From Oscillospiraceae bacterium (GTDB lineage Bacteria; Bacillota; Clostridia; Oscillospirales; Acutalibacteraceae), in assembly GCA_015065785.1 (NCBI GenBank), contig SVPR01000004.1, positions 97,338-161,337 of the forward strand: DNA of 64,000 bases, read 5' to 3'. A model generated the notes under the pieces. It was not told the DNA's origin. It saw nothing but the letters and a program-made list of their open reading frames with translations, and ran no database searches. Of the stretch, positions 8,518 through 17,796 are shown piece after piece (the stretch's first letter is position 1; each line of letters begins with the position of its first letter). The translations under genes and the position numbers were made by a program.

Positions 8518-9160
8518 GCCCTGAGTGTTTCGCTCTCTCAAAGTCCTGTGCACTTCCATTGCCTTCTTTGAGGTTTTCTAAAATAAGAGCTTCGACTGCT
8601 TTGTGGAGCTTTTCATTTGCTTCTTCTAAATCCATTTCGCTTACATCTATTGGCTCACCAATGCGTGCTACAAGATTTTTTGGTCTGAATTTATAGTCAC
8701 CCGAAACGCCAACAGGAACAACTAAAGCGTTATTCTTTTTAGCGAGTGACACTGCACCGAATTTAAACGGCATAAGTAAATCTTCTGTTTTATTTCTTGT
8801 GCCCTCAGGGAAAATACCTAAAGCACCTTGTGACTTTAAAACTTCAGTTGCGGCGTCTTTAGCCTCTGAGTCGTGACCATTTCTGTTTACAGGAATACAA
8901 CCGGCTGCTTTAAAGAACCAGGCAACCTTTTTATTTTCAAAATATTCGCTTTTTGCCATATAGTGAATTGGTCTTTTTGTAGAAATTATTACCATACATT
9001 GATCCATTAAGTGCTTGTGGTTACAAGCTACTACAATAGCACCGCTTTTTGGAATATTTTCTTTGCCTATAAGCTTTGGTGCGTACCAGAATTTAAAAAC
9101 CGGTTTTAAGATTGCTGATAAAATTTTAAAGCCTGTGTTGCTTTTTGCATAGTTTGTCAT
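8510..9160 (-). CDS. plsC: 1-acyl-sn-glycerol-3-phosphate acyltransferase (PlsC/LPLAT family)
   Basis: The protein (216 aa) acylates lysophosphatidic acid at the membrane in phospholipid synthesis. Catalytic NHKHLMDQ (HX4D) is near residue 47 and the substrate motif FPEGTRNKTE near residue 117; PVGVSGDYKF follows. It starts with ATG overlapping the stop of the lipid kinase gene by one base (TAATG), so the two are translationally coupled. The last codons run into repeat locus B, whose iteron provides the TGA, so the original C-terminus may have been altered by repeat insertion. Confidence 0.87.
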   Translation of the reverse strand: MTNYAKSNTGFKILSAILKPVFKFWYAPKLIGKENIPKSGAIVVACNHKHLMDQCMVIISTKRPIHYMAKSEYFENKKVAWFFKAAGCIPVNRNGHDSEAKDAATEVLKSQGALGIFPEGTRNKTEDLLMPFKFGAVSLAKKNNALVVPVGVSGDYKFRPKNLVARIGEPIDVSEMDLEEANEKLHKAVEALILENLKEGNGSAQDFERAKHSGLI

Positions 9161-10098
9161 TATAAAGTACCTTCTTCAACCTTTTTTAAAAAATCAGAAT
9201 TTGACGGAACAACATATTTAATAGCATTTTCAACGATATTAAATGTTGCTTCGGTCACAATTTTAACCTCACCGTCAAAATTAACTGCAGACGGCTTTGT
9301 GCTTTTAATTGTAATCTTTTTACCTCTCTTAAAGTGAGTTCTTTTCCAGTCTAAATGCTCTCCGCGTTTGTATTTATTTATAAGTCCTAAAAGAGTAAGT
9401 CTTGTGCAATCCTTTTCGACTACAACAAAATCTAAAAGACCATCGTAAGTAAGAGCCTTTGGCGCTGCCATATATCCGCCACCATACCAACGGGAATTGG
9501 CAACCACGCAGAAAAGAACATCCTTTGTAAAAGGTTCATCATCGTCAAACTGAATTGTGAATGTATTTTTCATTTTACCAATAAAGCAATAAAGAAGTGC
9601 CGCAGTATATGCTGCTTCAGGTGCTAAAAATGGCAGCTTTTTAAAATGCGCTTGTTTTGCACAAACCTCAGCATCAAGTCCCATTGAGCATTGGTTTATT
9701 GCATATTGGTCCTCATATTTTATAAGGTCAAATTCCATTGGTGTGCCTGAAATATGTGCTTTTACATCTAATAAATCTTCTTTTTTACCAAAAATTCTTA
9801 TAAAGTCATTACCGCTGCCTAATGGAATTGCCGCAACCTCAACATTTTTATTTTCGGCACAAGCGTTTACAACCTCTGAAAGAGTACCATCTCCACCGCA
9901 GGCATAAAATCTTATATACTCACCTGTTTCAACCTGTGCCTTTGTGTAATCATAAGCATCGGTTTCTGATGTAGTGATATGAATTTCATATTCATCCCGA
10001 ATATTAAGCTCCAAAAAAGCGTTTTTAATTTTTTCAATGTAAGCATCGCAAGAAATACCACTGCCTGCTTTAGGGTTAATAATAAAAATGTGTTTCAT
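9160..10098 (-). CDS. Diacylglycerol kinase family lipid kinase (DgkB/YegS-like)
   Basis: This is an ATP-dependent kinase of diacylglycerol or a related lipid. The N-terminal IINPKAGSG loop, the central GGDGTLSEVVNA nucleotide motif and PLGSGNDFIR are the DAGK catalytic domain signatures; the C-terminal half is the usual beta-sandwich lipid-binding domain. I start at ATG 10098 (MKHIFIINPKAGSG), preceded by AGAGAAG. A GTG at 10119 would add seven residues. It overlaps plsC by one base, linking phosphatidic acid formation by kinase and acyltransferase. Confidence 0.87.
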   Translation of the reverse strand: MKHIFIINPKAGSGISCDAYIEKIKNAFLELNIRDEYEIHITTSETDAYDYTKAQVETGEYIRFYACGGDGTLSEVVNACAENKNVEVAAIPLGSGNDFIRIFGKKEDLLDVKAHISGTPMEFDLIKYEDQYAINQCSMGLDAEVCAKQAHFKKLPFLAPEAAYTAALLYCFIGKMKNTFTIQFDDDEPFTKDVLFCVVANSRWYGGGYMAAPKALTYDGLLDFVVVEKDCTRLTLLGLINKYKRGEHLDWKRTHFKRGKKITIKSTKPSAVNFDGEVKIVTEATFNIVENAIKYVVPSNSDFLKKVEEGTL

Positions 10099-10139
10099 AA
10101 AACCATCTTCTCTCATCACAAAAAGTTTCGGGTTTTCCC

Positions 10140-11255
10140 CTATTTAAAATACATATATAACTGGCATTTAATCATACCGTTATATAATTTTCTGCGTTTG
10201 TCTGCCTTTCTGCCAAAGCAGGTTTCAAATTCTTCGTCAGGCGTAATTATATAGTAGCTCCAGCCGTGACTTTGCGGGAACACTCTGCCCATCTCTCTGT
10301 AAAGCCCCTCTGCCTCTTGCAAATCTAAAAGTCTTTCACCATAAGGTGGGTTTACAAGAACTGTTCCTCTTTCAGTATGTCGCTTAAAATCACGGATATC
10401 GCGTTTTTCAAAATGAAGCTTTTTACCTATTGGAAGTCTTGCGGCATTCGCCATAGCAAGCTTTACTGTTTCACCGTCAATATCTGAACCGAAGCCCTGA
10501 AAATCTGTGTCGATTTTTTCAAGACTTTTTGCTCTTTCTCTTTCTTCTGCCCAGATGTTTTTAGGTAAAACCTCAAAGCGTTCAGCAGAAAAGTGTCTGT
10601 TTAAGCCTGGCGCAATATTATGTGCATACAAAGCACCCTCTATCATTAAAGTACCGCTACCGCACATCGGGTCATAAAGTGTGTGGTAATGCTTTAATTT
10701 AGCAAGTGAGCAAATTGCCGCCGCCAAGGTTTCTTTCATTGGTGCAAAGTTACTCTGAAGTCTGTAACCCCTTTTATGAAGTCCTGCACCTGAAGTATCT
10801 ATTAAAAGAGTTGCTTCATCATTCATAATTGAAAACTGAATCTGATGCGTAGGGCCTGTTTCGTCGAACCACGAAATACCATATTTTGACTTTAATCTTT
10901 CAACAACTGCCTTTTTGATAATCGCCTGACAATCGCTGACGCTGAAGAGTGTGGATTTTAAGGAATATCCTTTTACAGGGAAAGCATCGTCTTTTAAAAT
11001 CCATTGCTCCCAGGGTAAATTTTTTGTACCCTGAAAAAGCTCCTCAAATGTAGTTGCTTTGAATGAGCCGACAAAAATCTGAACTCTTTCTGCAAAGTGT
11101 GAGCAAATATTAACTCTTGCCAATAAATTCTCATCACCCGAAAAAAGCACTCTGCCGTTTTCTGCTTTTACATCCTCTGCCTCAAGTGTTCGTAATTCGT
11201 CAGCAATAATACCCTCGACACCTAAAAGACAAGGTATAACAAAATTTATTTTCAT
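10140..11255 (-). CDS. THUMP-domain class I SAM-dependent RNA methyltransferase (RlmL N-terminal/YpsC-like)
   Basis: This 371-residue protein probably methylates a guanine N2 in 23S rRNA, as RlmL does. The N-terminal FxLD-like and THUMP region spans about residues 1-155. The methyltransferase domain has motif I DPMCGSGTLMIEGA near residue 195 and the catalytic NPPYGERL near residue 303. It follows the histidine kinase gene by 3 bases. The rRNA target is inferred from the family. Confidence 0.87.
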   Translation of the reverse strand: MKINFVIPCLLGVEGIIADELRTLEAEDVKAENGRVLFSGDENLLARVNICSHFAERVQIFVGSFKATTFEELFQGTKNLPWEQWILKDDAFPVKGYSLKSTLFSVSDCQAIIKKAVVERLKSKYGISWFDETGPTHQIQFSIMNDEATLLIDTSGAGLHKRGYRLQSNFAPMKETLAAAICSLAKLKHYHTLYDPMCGSGTLMIEGALYAHNIAPGLNRHFSAERFEVLPKNIWAEERERAKSLEKIDTDFQGFGSDIDGETVKLAMANAARLPIGKKLHFEKRDIRDFKRHTERGTVLVNPPYGERLLDLQEAEGLYREMGRVFPQSHGWSYYIITPDEEFETCFGRKADKRRKLYNGMIKCQLYMYFK

Positions 11256-11258
11256 AAT

Positions 11259-12692
11259 TTAACCTTTCATTTTTTCAATTTCAAACCAGAATTCTACGCC
11301 ATTTTCAAGATTATTGAAGCCACAGGAACAATTGTGCATATCCATTATGGATTTAACAATGGAAAGTCCTAAACCGAAACGCCCCTCTTTTCTTGAATGA
11401 GCCTTATCTGCTCTGTAAAACGAATTGAAAATATTATCTTTATCTTTATCATCAATAAAGCTACCTGAATTATAAACAGATACTTTATATTTTTCGCCTG
11501 TATCAATAACTGAAGCTATAATTTCTTTTTCGTTTTTTGCATGACTGCAAGCATTTGAAATATAATTGGAAAGCACTCTTTCAATTTGTGCTCTGTCTGC
11601 AAAAACATTAAAAGAATTTTCTTCAGCCTCAAATTTTGCAGTAATTCCTTTTTCTTCAAAAATTGGTCTTGCCGCTTTCATATATTCAATTATCAGCTCA
11701 CTTAACGAAAATTCTTCTTTATTAAGAGTTTTCATACCTGAAGAATAAAGTGATGCTTCTAAAAGACTTAAAACGAGCGAATTCATTTTGTCAGCTTCAT
11801 TCATAATTATATCGCAATACTCCTGCATAGCGCTGTCTTCTTCGCTGACATTCATTTTTAACCCCTCTGCGTAGCCACGGATTATAGCAATAGGCGTTTT
11901 TAATTCGTGAGATGCAGATGAAACGAAATCCTGACGCATTTTTTCTAATTTTCGCTCTTTTTCAATATCGCTTACTAATTGCTTGTTTGTTGTTTGCAAT
12001 TCTGTCAGAGCAGTATCCAGTGAAGATGAAAGCTTATTTATGCTCTCTGCCAATACGCCGATTTCATCGTTTCTGTCAATGTCACATTTTTCTGAGAAAT
12101 CTAAGTTACTCATTTTATTTGCGGCATCGGTAATTTTAATAATAGGCTTTGTAAAACGCTTTGCGTAGCCTGAAATATATAAAAGCGAAAGCACCAGAGC
12201 AACTATTGCAATAATCGTCGTAACATTCGTCGCAATCGAAGCATTTTCCTGAATAACATCCTTTTGTGTCATAATTTCAATATGGTAGCCGTTAGAAAAA
12301 TCCTTACCATAAAGAATGTATTGAGTTGTACTGTCCTCTTCCTGCAAAATGTTAAAATAGCTTCCGTCTTCATTTTCAGTACGGCTGACAATGTTTAATT
12401 TCTGACCCGAAACAAAGCTACCGCTACCCTCGTAAATATAATTATCCTTATCGTCATAAAGGTCAATACTAACATTGTTTGCAATTTCATATTGAGAAAG
12501 AAGCGGGTAATAATCGCCCTCGTAATTTTCAGCATCAACCGCCATTTGCTTCAATGAATTTTCTTCATTCCACAAATAAACATTTTCGAGCATTCGCGAG
12601 TTAACAACTATAAGGGCAATAAGACACACTGCAAAAATTGCACCGACTTCAAGAAAAACACGAATTCTGATGCCGAGTTTTTTCTTTTTCAT
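11259..12692 (-). CDS. Membrane sensor histidine kinase
   Basis: The protein (477 aa) has a first transmembrane helix near residues 11-29, an extracytoplasmic sensor domain of about 125 residues and a second helix near 155-175. Then come a HAMP domain, the phospho-acceptor H-box SASHELKTP, an N-box SNYISNACSHAKNE and the GRFGLGLSIVKS G-box. It is encoded 31 bases after its OmpR-type partner regulator. The signal is unknown. The downstream RNA methyltransferase may share the transcript. Confidence 0.9.
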   Translation of the reverse strand: MKKKKLGIRIRVFLEVGAIFAVCLIALIVVNSRMLENVYLWNEENSLKQMAVDAENYEGDYYPLLSQYEIANNVSIDLYDDKDNYIYEGSGSFVSGQKLNIVSRTENEDGSYFNILQEEDSTTQYILYGKDFSNGYHIEIMTQKDVIQENASIATNVTTIIAIVALVLSLLYISGYAKRFTKPIIKITDAANKMSNLDFSEKCDIDRNDEIGVLAESINKLSSSLDTALTELQTTNKQLVSDIEKERKLEKMRQDFVSSASHELKTPIAIIRGYAEGLKMNVSEEDSAMQEYCDIIMNEADKMNSLVLSLLEASLYSSGMKTLNKEEFSLSELIIEYMKAARPIFEEKGITAKFEAEENSFNVFADRAQIERVLSNYISNACSHAKNEKEIIASVIDTGEKYKVSVYNSGSFIDDKDKDNIFNSFYRADKAHSRKEGRFGLGLSIVKSIMDMHNCSCGFNNLENGVEFWFEIEKMKG

Positions 12693-12723
12693 CGCCTTTG
12701 CCCCCTGACTGTTGTTTTAAAAG

Positions 12724-13407
12724 CTATTCCTGAATTTTGTAGCCTGTTCCATAAATTGTTTTAATGTGATTTACGCCCCATTCGCCGAGCTTTGTTCTGA
12801 GTCTTGCCACATGAGAATCAACTGTTCGTGTGTCGCCCTCATACTCGTAGCCCCAGACCTCGTCTAAAAGCTGTTCTCTGGTGTAAACTCTGCCGGGGTG
12901 TGAAGAAAGCTTTAAAAGAATTTTATATTCCTTTAAGGTAAGCTCAACTACAACACCATCTAAATATACCTCGTGAGCTAATGGATTTATAATCAATTCA
13001 CCGAGTGAAATATTTTCATTTTCTGCCTTTTTTTCAACAGGAGAAGTACCTCTTTTTAAAAGAGCATCTACTCTTTTTGAGAGAATCGTAAGTGAAAATG
13101 GCTTTGTTACATAGTCATCGGCACCTGATTCAAAGCCCATAATCTGATCAAAGTCCTGACTTCTTGCAGAAACGAGAATAATCGGAATACCGCTGGTTTC
13201 TCTGATTTTACGGCAAACCTCCCAGCCATCAATTTCGGGCATCATAATATCAAGAAGTGCCATATTTATATCAGGATTCCTTTTAAAAATATTTAACGCA
13301 TCCAAGCCGTTTTCTGCCTCTAAAATTTCGTGCCCCTCTTTAGACAAACAATCATTTATAAGCTTTCTTATTAATTGCTCATCATCTGCGACAAGAATTT
13401 TTGCCAT
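12724..13407 (-). CDS. OmpR/PhoB-family response regulator
   Basis: This 227-residue regulator has a receiver domain with the acidic pair near the N-terminus (ADDE), the phospho-acceptor aspartate in LLDIMMPE and the conserved lysine in VTKPFS. The C-terminal winged helix has YTREQLLDEVWGYEYEGDTRTVDSHV. It is the partner of the kinase immediately downstream. The regulon is not evident from the window. Confidence 0.92.
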   Translation of the reverse strand: MAKILVADDEQLIRKLINDCLSKEGHEILEAENGLDALNIFKRNPDINMALLDIMMPEIDGWEVCRKIRETSGIPIILVSARSQDFDQIMGFESGADDYVTKPFSLTILSKRVDALLKRGTSPVEKKAENENISLGELIINPLAHEVYLDGVVVELTLKEYKILLKLSSHPGRVYTREQLLDEVWGYEYEGDTRTVDSHVARLRTKLGEWGVNHIKTIYGTGYKIQE

Positions 13408-13441
13408 AATTTCACCGCCTTATAACATATAATACGCTACT

Positions 13442-14119
13442 TCACTGATTTGCAGGGCAAACCCTCATACAAATTCCGCAAACTACGCCACGACCAATAT
13501 GATGAAATTTCTTCTTCATATAATCACTGCACACTGCAGGACTGAATATTTCTTCTCTTTTAATACCCTCGTGCCAATCGTTACCCAGAATTGCTCCCGA
13601 TGGACACGCTTTCACACATAAATTACAGCCGTTACAAATATTTTGTGGCATTTCGCAATCTCTTTCAACAGGGCAATCTGTAAGAATTGTTCCGAGCCTT
13701 ACTCTTGCACCATATTTTTTATGAAGAAAGAGCGAATTTTTGCCGATTGTACCAAGTCCTGCTTTTCGTGCCGCTTCTTTATGTGAATATCTGCCGTCAA
13801 ACGGTGTACCGGGCATACTCTGAGATGCGGCAACTGTTATATATTTATAGCCCTTGCTTTCTAAAAACAACCCTGCTTCTAAAAGGCAACGGTCAATAAA
13901 CGCATTTACTGTTCTGTAATGGTTAAAATATGTCGGTGTAGGCTCAGCATCTATTTCATTGATAATTGCATCTGAAAGCTTTACTACTATGCTTATTGCG
14001 TTTTGCAGTTCGCCCGAATCTGCATTACCTAAAAAAGAAAAACCTACATCACTTACACCTTTACTTAAAAGAAGCTCTTTAAGTTCGTTTTGTAAGACTG
14101 AAACATCATTCTTCGCCAT
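13442..14119 (-). CDS. QueG-like 4Fe-4S double-cluster protein
   Basis: The 225-residue protein resembles the central part of epoxyqueuosine reductase: SHKEAARKAGLGTIGKNSLFLH, RLGTILTDCPVE, then two 4Fe-4S motifs, CNGCNLCVKACP and CGICMRVCP. True QueG enzymes are about 300-380 residues and carry a fuller N-terminal cobalamin domain and often C-terminal HEAT repeats. This one ends five residues after the last cysteine motif begins, so it may be a reduced paralogue with a different redox role. Its start lies inside the end of the upstream oxidoreductase gene (14-base overlap). Confidence 0.7.
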   Translation of the reverse strand: MAKNDVSVLQNELKELLLSKGVSDVGFSFLGNADSGELQNAISIVVKLSDAIINEIDAEPTPTYFNHYRTVNAFIDRCLLEAGLFLESKGYKYITVAASQSMPGTPFDGRYSHKEAARKAGLGTIGKNSLFLHKKYGARVRLGTILTDCPVERDCEMPQNICNGCNLCVKACPSGAILGNDWHEGIKREEIFSPAVCSDYMKKKFHHIGRGVVCGICMRVCPANQ

Positions 14120-15086
14120 TCTTAGTCCTCATTTTTTCCATACAACTCAGCACCTTCTGGCTCATTGCGGCACATTCATAGTAAAGTCCCTTGTTGTTTT
14201 CAAAATCTGTAAGGAAATTATACATACTTCTTGCTTCATTCGCCATAAGTGCCGTTTTTTCCTCACTGCCCAGAACATCAATTTTATTGCCTGATTTATC
14301 ATAACAGGTAATACCTCTTAATTGAGAAACGGAATCAATGGTTATTGTGCCGTTATCCCCTAAAATCTGAGATGCACTTCTGCTTTCAGCAGTTTTGGAA
14401 TATGTAATTGTTACTATTTTATCTTTATATTTTAATATTGCTGAGCCTGCACCGTCTGCACCTGTGAAAATAAAATTCTGAAGTGCAGTTACCTCCTGTG
14501 GCTCTCCAAATATGTCAATAGCAGGGTAAACACAATAAATACCTAAATCGTTAAGTGCACCTGTTTTCATTTTCGGGTTAAATATATTAGGTAATTCGCC
14601 TGCTAAAAGTGCTTCATATTTTGAAGATAATTGCGAATAATCAAAATAAGCCGAAGAGATGTTACCAATACCACGGACTGCCTGCTTCAAAGCATTGCGG
14701 GTATCAGTGTGCATATACATAATAGCTTCAAAATATCTTACATTATTTTCTTCAGCTAAAAAGAACAGCTTTGAAAATTCTTCACTTGTTGTTGTAATCG
14801 GCTTTTCGCAAATAACGCTTTTCTTGTTTTCTAAAAGGAATTTGCATTGCTCATAATGACACACATTAGGACTTGCAACATATACAAAATCTGTATCTGA
14901 ATCCGCAACCTCTTCAATTGATTTAAACACTCTTTGTGCGCCGACCTTTTCGCAGAAAGCCTTACCCTTTTCTTCAGAGCGAGAATAAACGCCATCTAAA
15001 ACTAGCCCCTCTACTGTTTTTGCACCCTCAATAAAAGAGTTGGTTATCCACGAGGTTCCTATTACAGAATATTTGATTTCTTGCAT
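14106..15086 (-). CDS. Gfo/Idh/MocA family oxidoreductase
   Basis: This NAD(P)-dependent sugar or cyclitol oxidoreductase (326 aa) has an N-terminal Rossmann segment (SVIGTSWITNSFIEGA) and the family lysine in EKPITTTSEE. The C-terminal part is the mixed alpha/beta substrate domain. It overlaps the GH20 gene by one base (TAATG) and the QueG-like gene by 14 bases, so the three are tightly coupled. Substrate unknown; its neighbour suggests an amino-sugar-derived compound. Confidence 0.83.
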   Translation of the reverse strand: MQEIKYSVIGTSWITNSFIEGAKTVEGLVLDGVYSRSEEKGKAFCEKVGAQRVFKSIEEVADSDTDFVYVASPNVCHYEQCKFLLENKKSVICEKPITTTSEEFSKLFFLAEENNVRYFEAIMYMHTDTRNALKQAVRGIGNISSAYFDYSQLSSKYEALLAGELPNIFNPKMKTGALNDLGIYCVYPAIDIFGEPQEVTALQNFIFTGADGAGSAILKYKDKIVTITYSKTAESRSASQILGDNGTITIDSVSQLRGITCYDKSGNKIDVLGSEEKTALMANEARSMYNFLTDFENNKGLYYECAAMSQKVLSCMEKMRTKNGEE

Positions 15087-16570
15087 TATTCATCGCCTCC
15101 TAACAGTTCGTTTTTTTGAATTCTTAAAAAGCCTGCTACACTCTCCGGTGTAATTGTTCTTCTGCCATAATTTAATAGTTGTGATATTTTCTTTTGCGGT
15201 GTGCCAAGCCATTCTTCTTTTGCACCACTTGGAACTTTCATTTCTCTTAAAATATCACAGAAAAATTGTGTTGTACTTAAAAATTGCTTATAAGCTTTAT
15301 TTTCACCACCGGTCCAGGCAACCTCTGCCACTGCAAACCATCGTGGGAAGCACATAGATGAAAGCTCGTTGAAGCTTTTAATATGCTCTGTCCAGGCAGG
15401 TGACTCAATTCCTAAAATTGAATTTGCACCAACCTCTGTCAAGCCCTTTAATTTTTTAGGGCTGAATTTATAAATTTTCTCTAAAGAATTGACTACATAA
15501 GGATAGTCTATGTATAACGGCAAATTGCACTCGACAATTAACTTGTTGCCTGCGTTTGCCCATTCTATGCTATTATTATTTTTTTCAAGCCACAAAGCAA
15601 CTGCTGTGTTTTTAGAGTCTAAATTTCCGCCCTTTAAGGCATCGTTCCAGCAAATTGCAGTCTTGCCCTTTGTTTTTAAATACTCAGAAACCTCATTCAT
15701 TAACCAGCCCTGAAGCTCCTGGAAATTTTTAAGACCTAATTCATCTTTTTTAGCACGGCATTTCGGGCATTCAACCCAACGGGTCTTTGGTGCTTCGTCA
15801 CCACCTATATGGAAATATTTACTGTCAAATATTTCACACATTTCATCAATTACTGCGTGTATAACCTTTTCTGTTTCAGGGTTACCAACGCATAAAATAT
15901 CCTCAAAAATTCCGCCCTTTGTTTTAGGCTCAATTTTTTCGCCTCTGCAAGAAAGCTCAGGATATGCCGCAATTAAAGTAGTTGTGTGCCCCGGAATATC
16001 AAATTCAGGAATAACCTCAATATATCTTTCGTGGCAATATTTTACAATTTCTTTTAATTCGTCTTTCGTATAAAAATGAGCATATTCCTCTTGAATATTT
16101 TCATCTCTGCTGAATTCAGATGCGCTTCTTTTTGAGCCGATTTCAGTAAGCAGCGGATAGTCCTTCATCTGAAAACGGAAGCCCTGGTCATCTGTTAAAT
16201 GAAAATGGAATTTATTGAATTTGAAAAGGGCACACGCATCTATAATTTTTTTGATTTCTTCTACAGTAAAAAAGTGTCTTGAAGAATCTATCATAAAGCC
16301 ACGGTAAGAAAACTCAGGCTCATCTGAAATATAAATATATGGAAGAAGTCCGCGGTAGTTAAACATTAACTGCTTTAAAGTAACCTCGCCATAATAAACA
16401 CCTTTTTCACTACCACCCTCAATGAGCACACCGTTTTCGTCAATAGTAAGACGATAGCCCTCATCTGTTAAAAATGAGCGCTTAATTTCTTTTGTGATTT
16501 TTGGCTCGCCTTCAAAATTGTAAAAGCCTGATTTTAATTCAAGCTTTCTTGGTGTAGGAATAAGATGCAT
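15086..16570 (-). CDS. Beta-N-acetylhexosaminidase, GH20, without signal peptide
   Basis: This 494-residue enzyme removes terminal beta-GlcNAc or beta-GalNAc by substrate-assisted catalysis. The GH20 barrel is marked by YRGFMIDSSRHFF, FNKFHFHLTDDQGFR and the catalytic Asp-Glu pair in HIGGDEAPKTRW; WLGTPQKK and related segments close the domain. There is no secretion signal, so it is probably cytoplasmic and acts on imported oligosaccharides such as chitobiose, mucin or milk fragments. A near-consensus promoter lies upstream at 16626-16654 and an AAGGAGTGAT ribosome binding site before ATG. Confidence 0.9.
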   Translation of the reverse strand: MHLIPTPRKLELKSGFYNFEGEPKITKEIKRSFLTDEGYRLTIDENGVLIEGGSEKGVYYGEVTLKQLMFNYRGLLPYIYISDEPEFSYRGFMIDSSRHFFTVEEIKKIIDACALFKFNKFHFHLTDDQGFRFQMKDYPLLTEIGSKRSASEFSRDENIQEEYAHFYTKDELKEIVKYCHERYIEVIPEFDIPGHTTTLIAAYPELSCRGEKIEPKTKGGIFEDILCVGNPETEKVIHAVIDEMCEIFDSKYFHIGGDEAPKTRWVECPKCRAKKDELGLKNFQELQGWLMNEVSEYLKTKGKTAICWNDALKGGNLDSKNTAVALWLEKNNNSIEWANAGNKLIVECNLPLYIDYPYVVNSLEKIYKFSPKKLKGLTEVGANSILGIESPAWTEHIKSFNELSSMCFPRWFAVAEVAWTGGENKAYKQFLSTTQFFCDILREMKVPSGAKEEWLGTPQKKISQLLNYGRRTITPESVAGFLRIQKNELLGGDE

Positions 16571-16625
16571 ATTATCACTCCTTAGCTTAAAACACTGTTT
16601 TCACTAAAAATACTTATACAGTATA

Positions 16626-16654
16626 ATAATACTATTTTAATAAAACAATGTCAA
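16626..16654 (-). promoter_or_regulatory. Sigma-A promoter of the GH20 operon
   Basis: Minus strand TTGACA, 17-base spacer, TATTAT, about 55 bases upstream of the GH20 start. It lies just downstream of the phosphoesterase terminator. Confidence 0.8.
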
Positions 16655-16682
16655 CGAAAAACAAGCGATAATTGCTGAAAAC

Positions 16683-16720
16683 AAAAAATAAAAACCGTAG
16701 TGAGTGCTCACTACGGTTTT
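16683..16720 (-). terminator. Intrinsic terminator of the metallophosphoesterase gene
   Basis: Perfect 14-bp inverted repeat AAAACCGTAGTGAG / CTCACTACGGTTTT with a tight loop, followed on the minus strand by TATTTTTTG. Confidence 0.9.
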
Positions 16721-16726
16721 AGTATT

Positions 16727-17713
16727 TTATACGAGCTCGTAAGTTACTTCGTATTCAGGGATATATTCACCTGTTCCGAAATCTCTTGCTCTTGAGATAA
16801 CCTTATCTTCGTAAACCTCAAGAATTACGCCTGTACCGGCATTGTTGTACTCGCCGTCTTTATTTGTGATACCGATTGAAGGAACATTAATACCGTGGAT
16901 ATTGCCGATTTCTTCATAAGTATATTGACCGATACCTGTGTGAAGGTGTCCTGTAAGATAGAACACATTCGGATATTTATTAAGAATTTCGTAAACTACA
17001 TCTGATTGGTCACCGATTGTACCTGACTCCCAGAGTGAAGTACCCCATGTGTTAGGAAGACCGTGTGTATCTTTAAGAGGATAGTGACCCATAACGAATA
17101 CAGGCTTGCCTGTTGCTGAAATTGCCGCAATTCTTTCTTCGAGCCATTGAAGCTGTGCATTGCTGAGGTACGCATCCTCAAAACGCATTTCATCTGAACC
17201 AATAACAAGGAATGAGTAGCCATTCACTTCATATTCAAACCAAATATTATCAATTGCATTTTCTTTGTCATTAAGATTGTTTGTGAAATCAAAATAACGC
17301 TGTGTTGCTTGTGCGTAATCACGAAGTCTTATGTCGTGGTTACCTGAAGCCATTACAAAGTGGTCAACTCTTGTTAACTCAACTAAATCGTCTGTAAGAC
17401 TGTCATATTCTGATTGGAAGCCGTTTTCAACAATATCGCCCGCAACTAAAAGAGCATCAATCTGACAAACAGCATTCTGTAAATCATCAACTGCTGCAAC
17501 AAAGCTGATTTCTCTTTCAGGATTGTAGTTACAAAGCTGAGTGTCGCCCCAGACAACAGCCATAAGCTCTGCATCTGCTTCCTTATAGTAAATTCTGTTT
17601 TCCTTTGACGGTGAACCAACTCCACCTGTTAACATTGCCAATGCTAAAATAAGACTGTTAATCTTATAAATAATAGCACTGATTATTTCAATACCACCTG
17701 CTAAAGAACCCAT
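16727..17713 (-). CDS. Metallophosphoesterase with N-terminal hydrophobic segment
   Basis: The 328-residue protein has calcineurin-type phosphoesterase motifs: VAGDIVENG, ASGNHDIRL, VMGHYPLKDTHG and TGHLHTG. These give the usual two-metal histidine/aspartate set. A GGAGGT ribosome binding site at 17721-17726 fixes the start at ATG 17713 (MGSLAGGIEI) rather than an in-frame codon at 17743. The first 35 residues are hydrophobic but lack an N-terminal basic region, so it may be membrane-anchored rather than cleaved. It has its own promoter and terminator, so it is monocistronic. The substrate is unknown. Confidence 0.82.
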   Translation of the reverse strand: MGSLAGGIEIISAIIYKINSLILALAMLTGGVGSPSKENRIYYKEADAELMAVVWGDTQLCNYNPEREISFVAAVDDLQNAVCQIDALLVAGDIVENGFQSEYDSLTDDLVELTRVDHFVMASGNHDIRLRDYAQATQRYFDFTNNLNDKENAIDNIWFEYEVNGYSFLVIGSDEMRFEDAYLSNAQLQWLEERIAAISATGKPVFVMGHYPLKDTHGLPNTWGTSLWESGTIGDQSDVVYEILNKYPNVFYLTGHLHTGIGQYTYEEIGNIHGINVPSIGITNKDGEYNNAGTGVILEVYEDKVISRARDFGTGEYIPEYEVTYELV

Positions 17714-17767
17714 TCTATATACCTCCATTTTATGAAGTTTCAATAAAACTTCGCTATAAGTAAAATC

Positions 17768-17796
17768 ATTTTACACCATTTTCTATCATTTGTCAA
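17768..17796 (-). promoter_or_regulatory. Sigma-A promoter of the metallophosphoesterase gene
   Basis: Minus strand TTGACA, 17 bases, TAAAAT. The -35 overlaps the 3' end of the upstream oxidoreductase gene. A small hairpin GAAGTTT/AAACTTC sits in the 5' leader near 17734-17753. Confidence 0.75.

Noticed and set aside
8440..8559. 40-residue N-terminal extension of the 7966 gene
   Set aside because: The sequence is the translated repeat and the 3' end of plsC; a hydrophobic start at ATG 8439 is far more natural.
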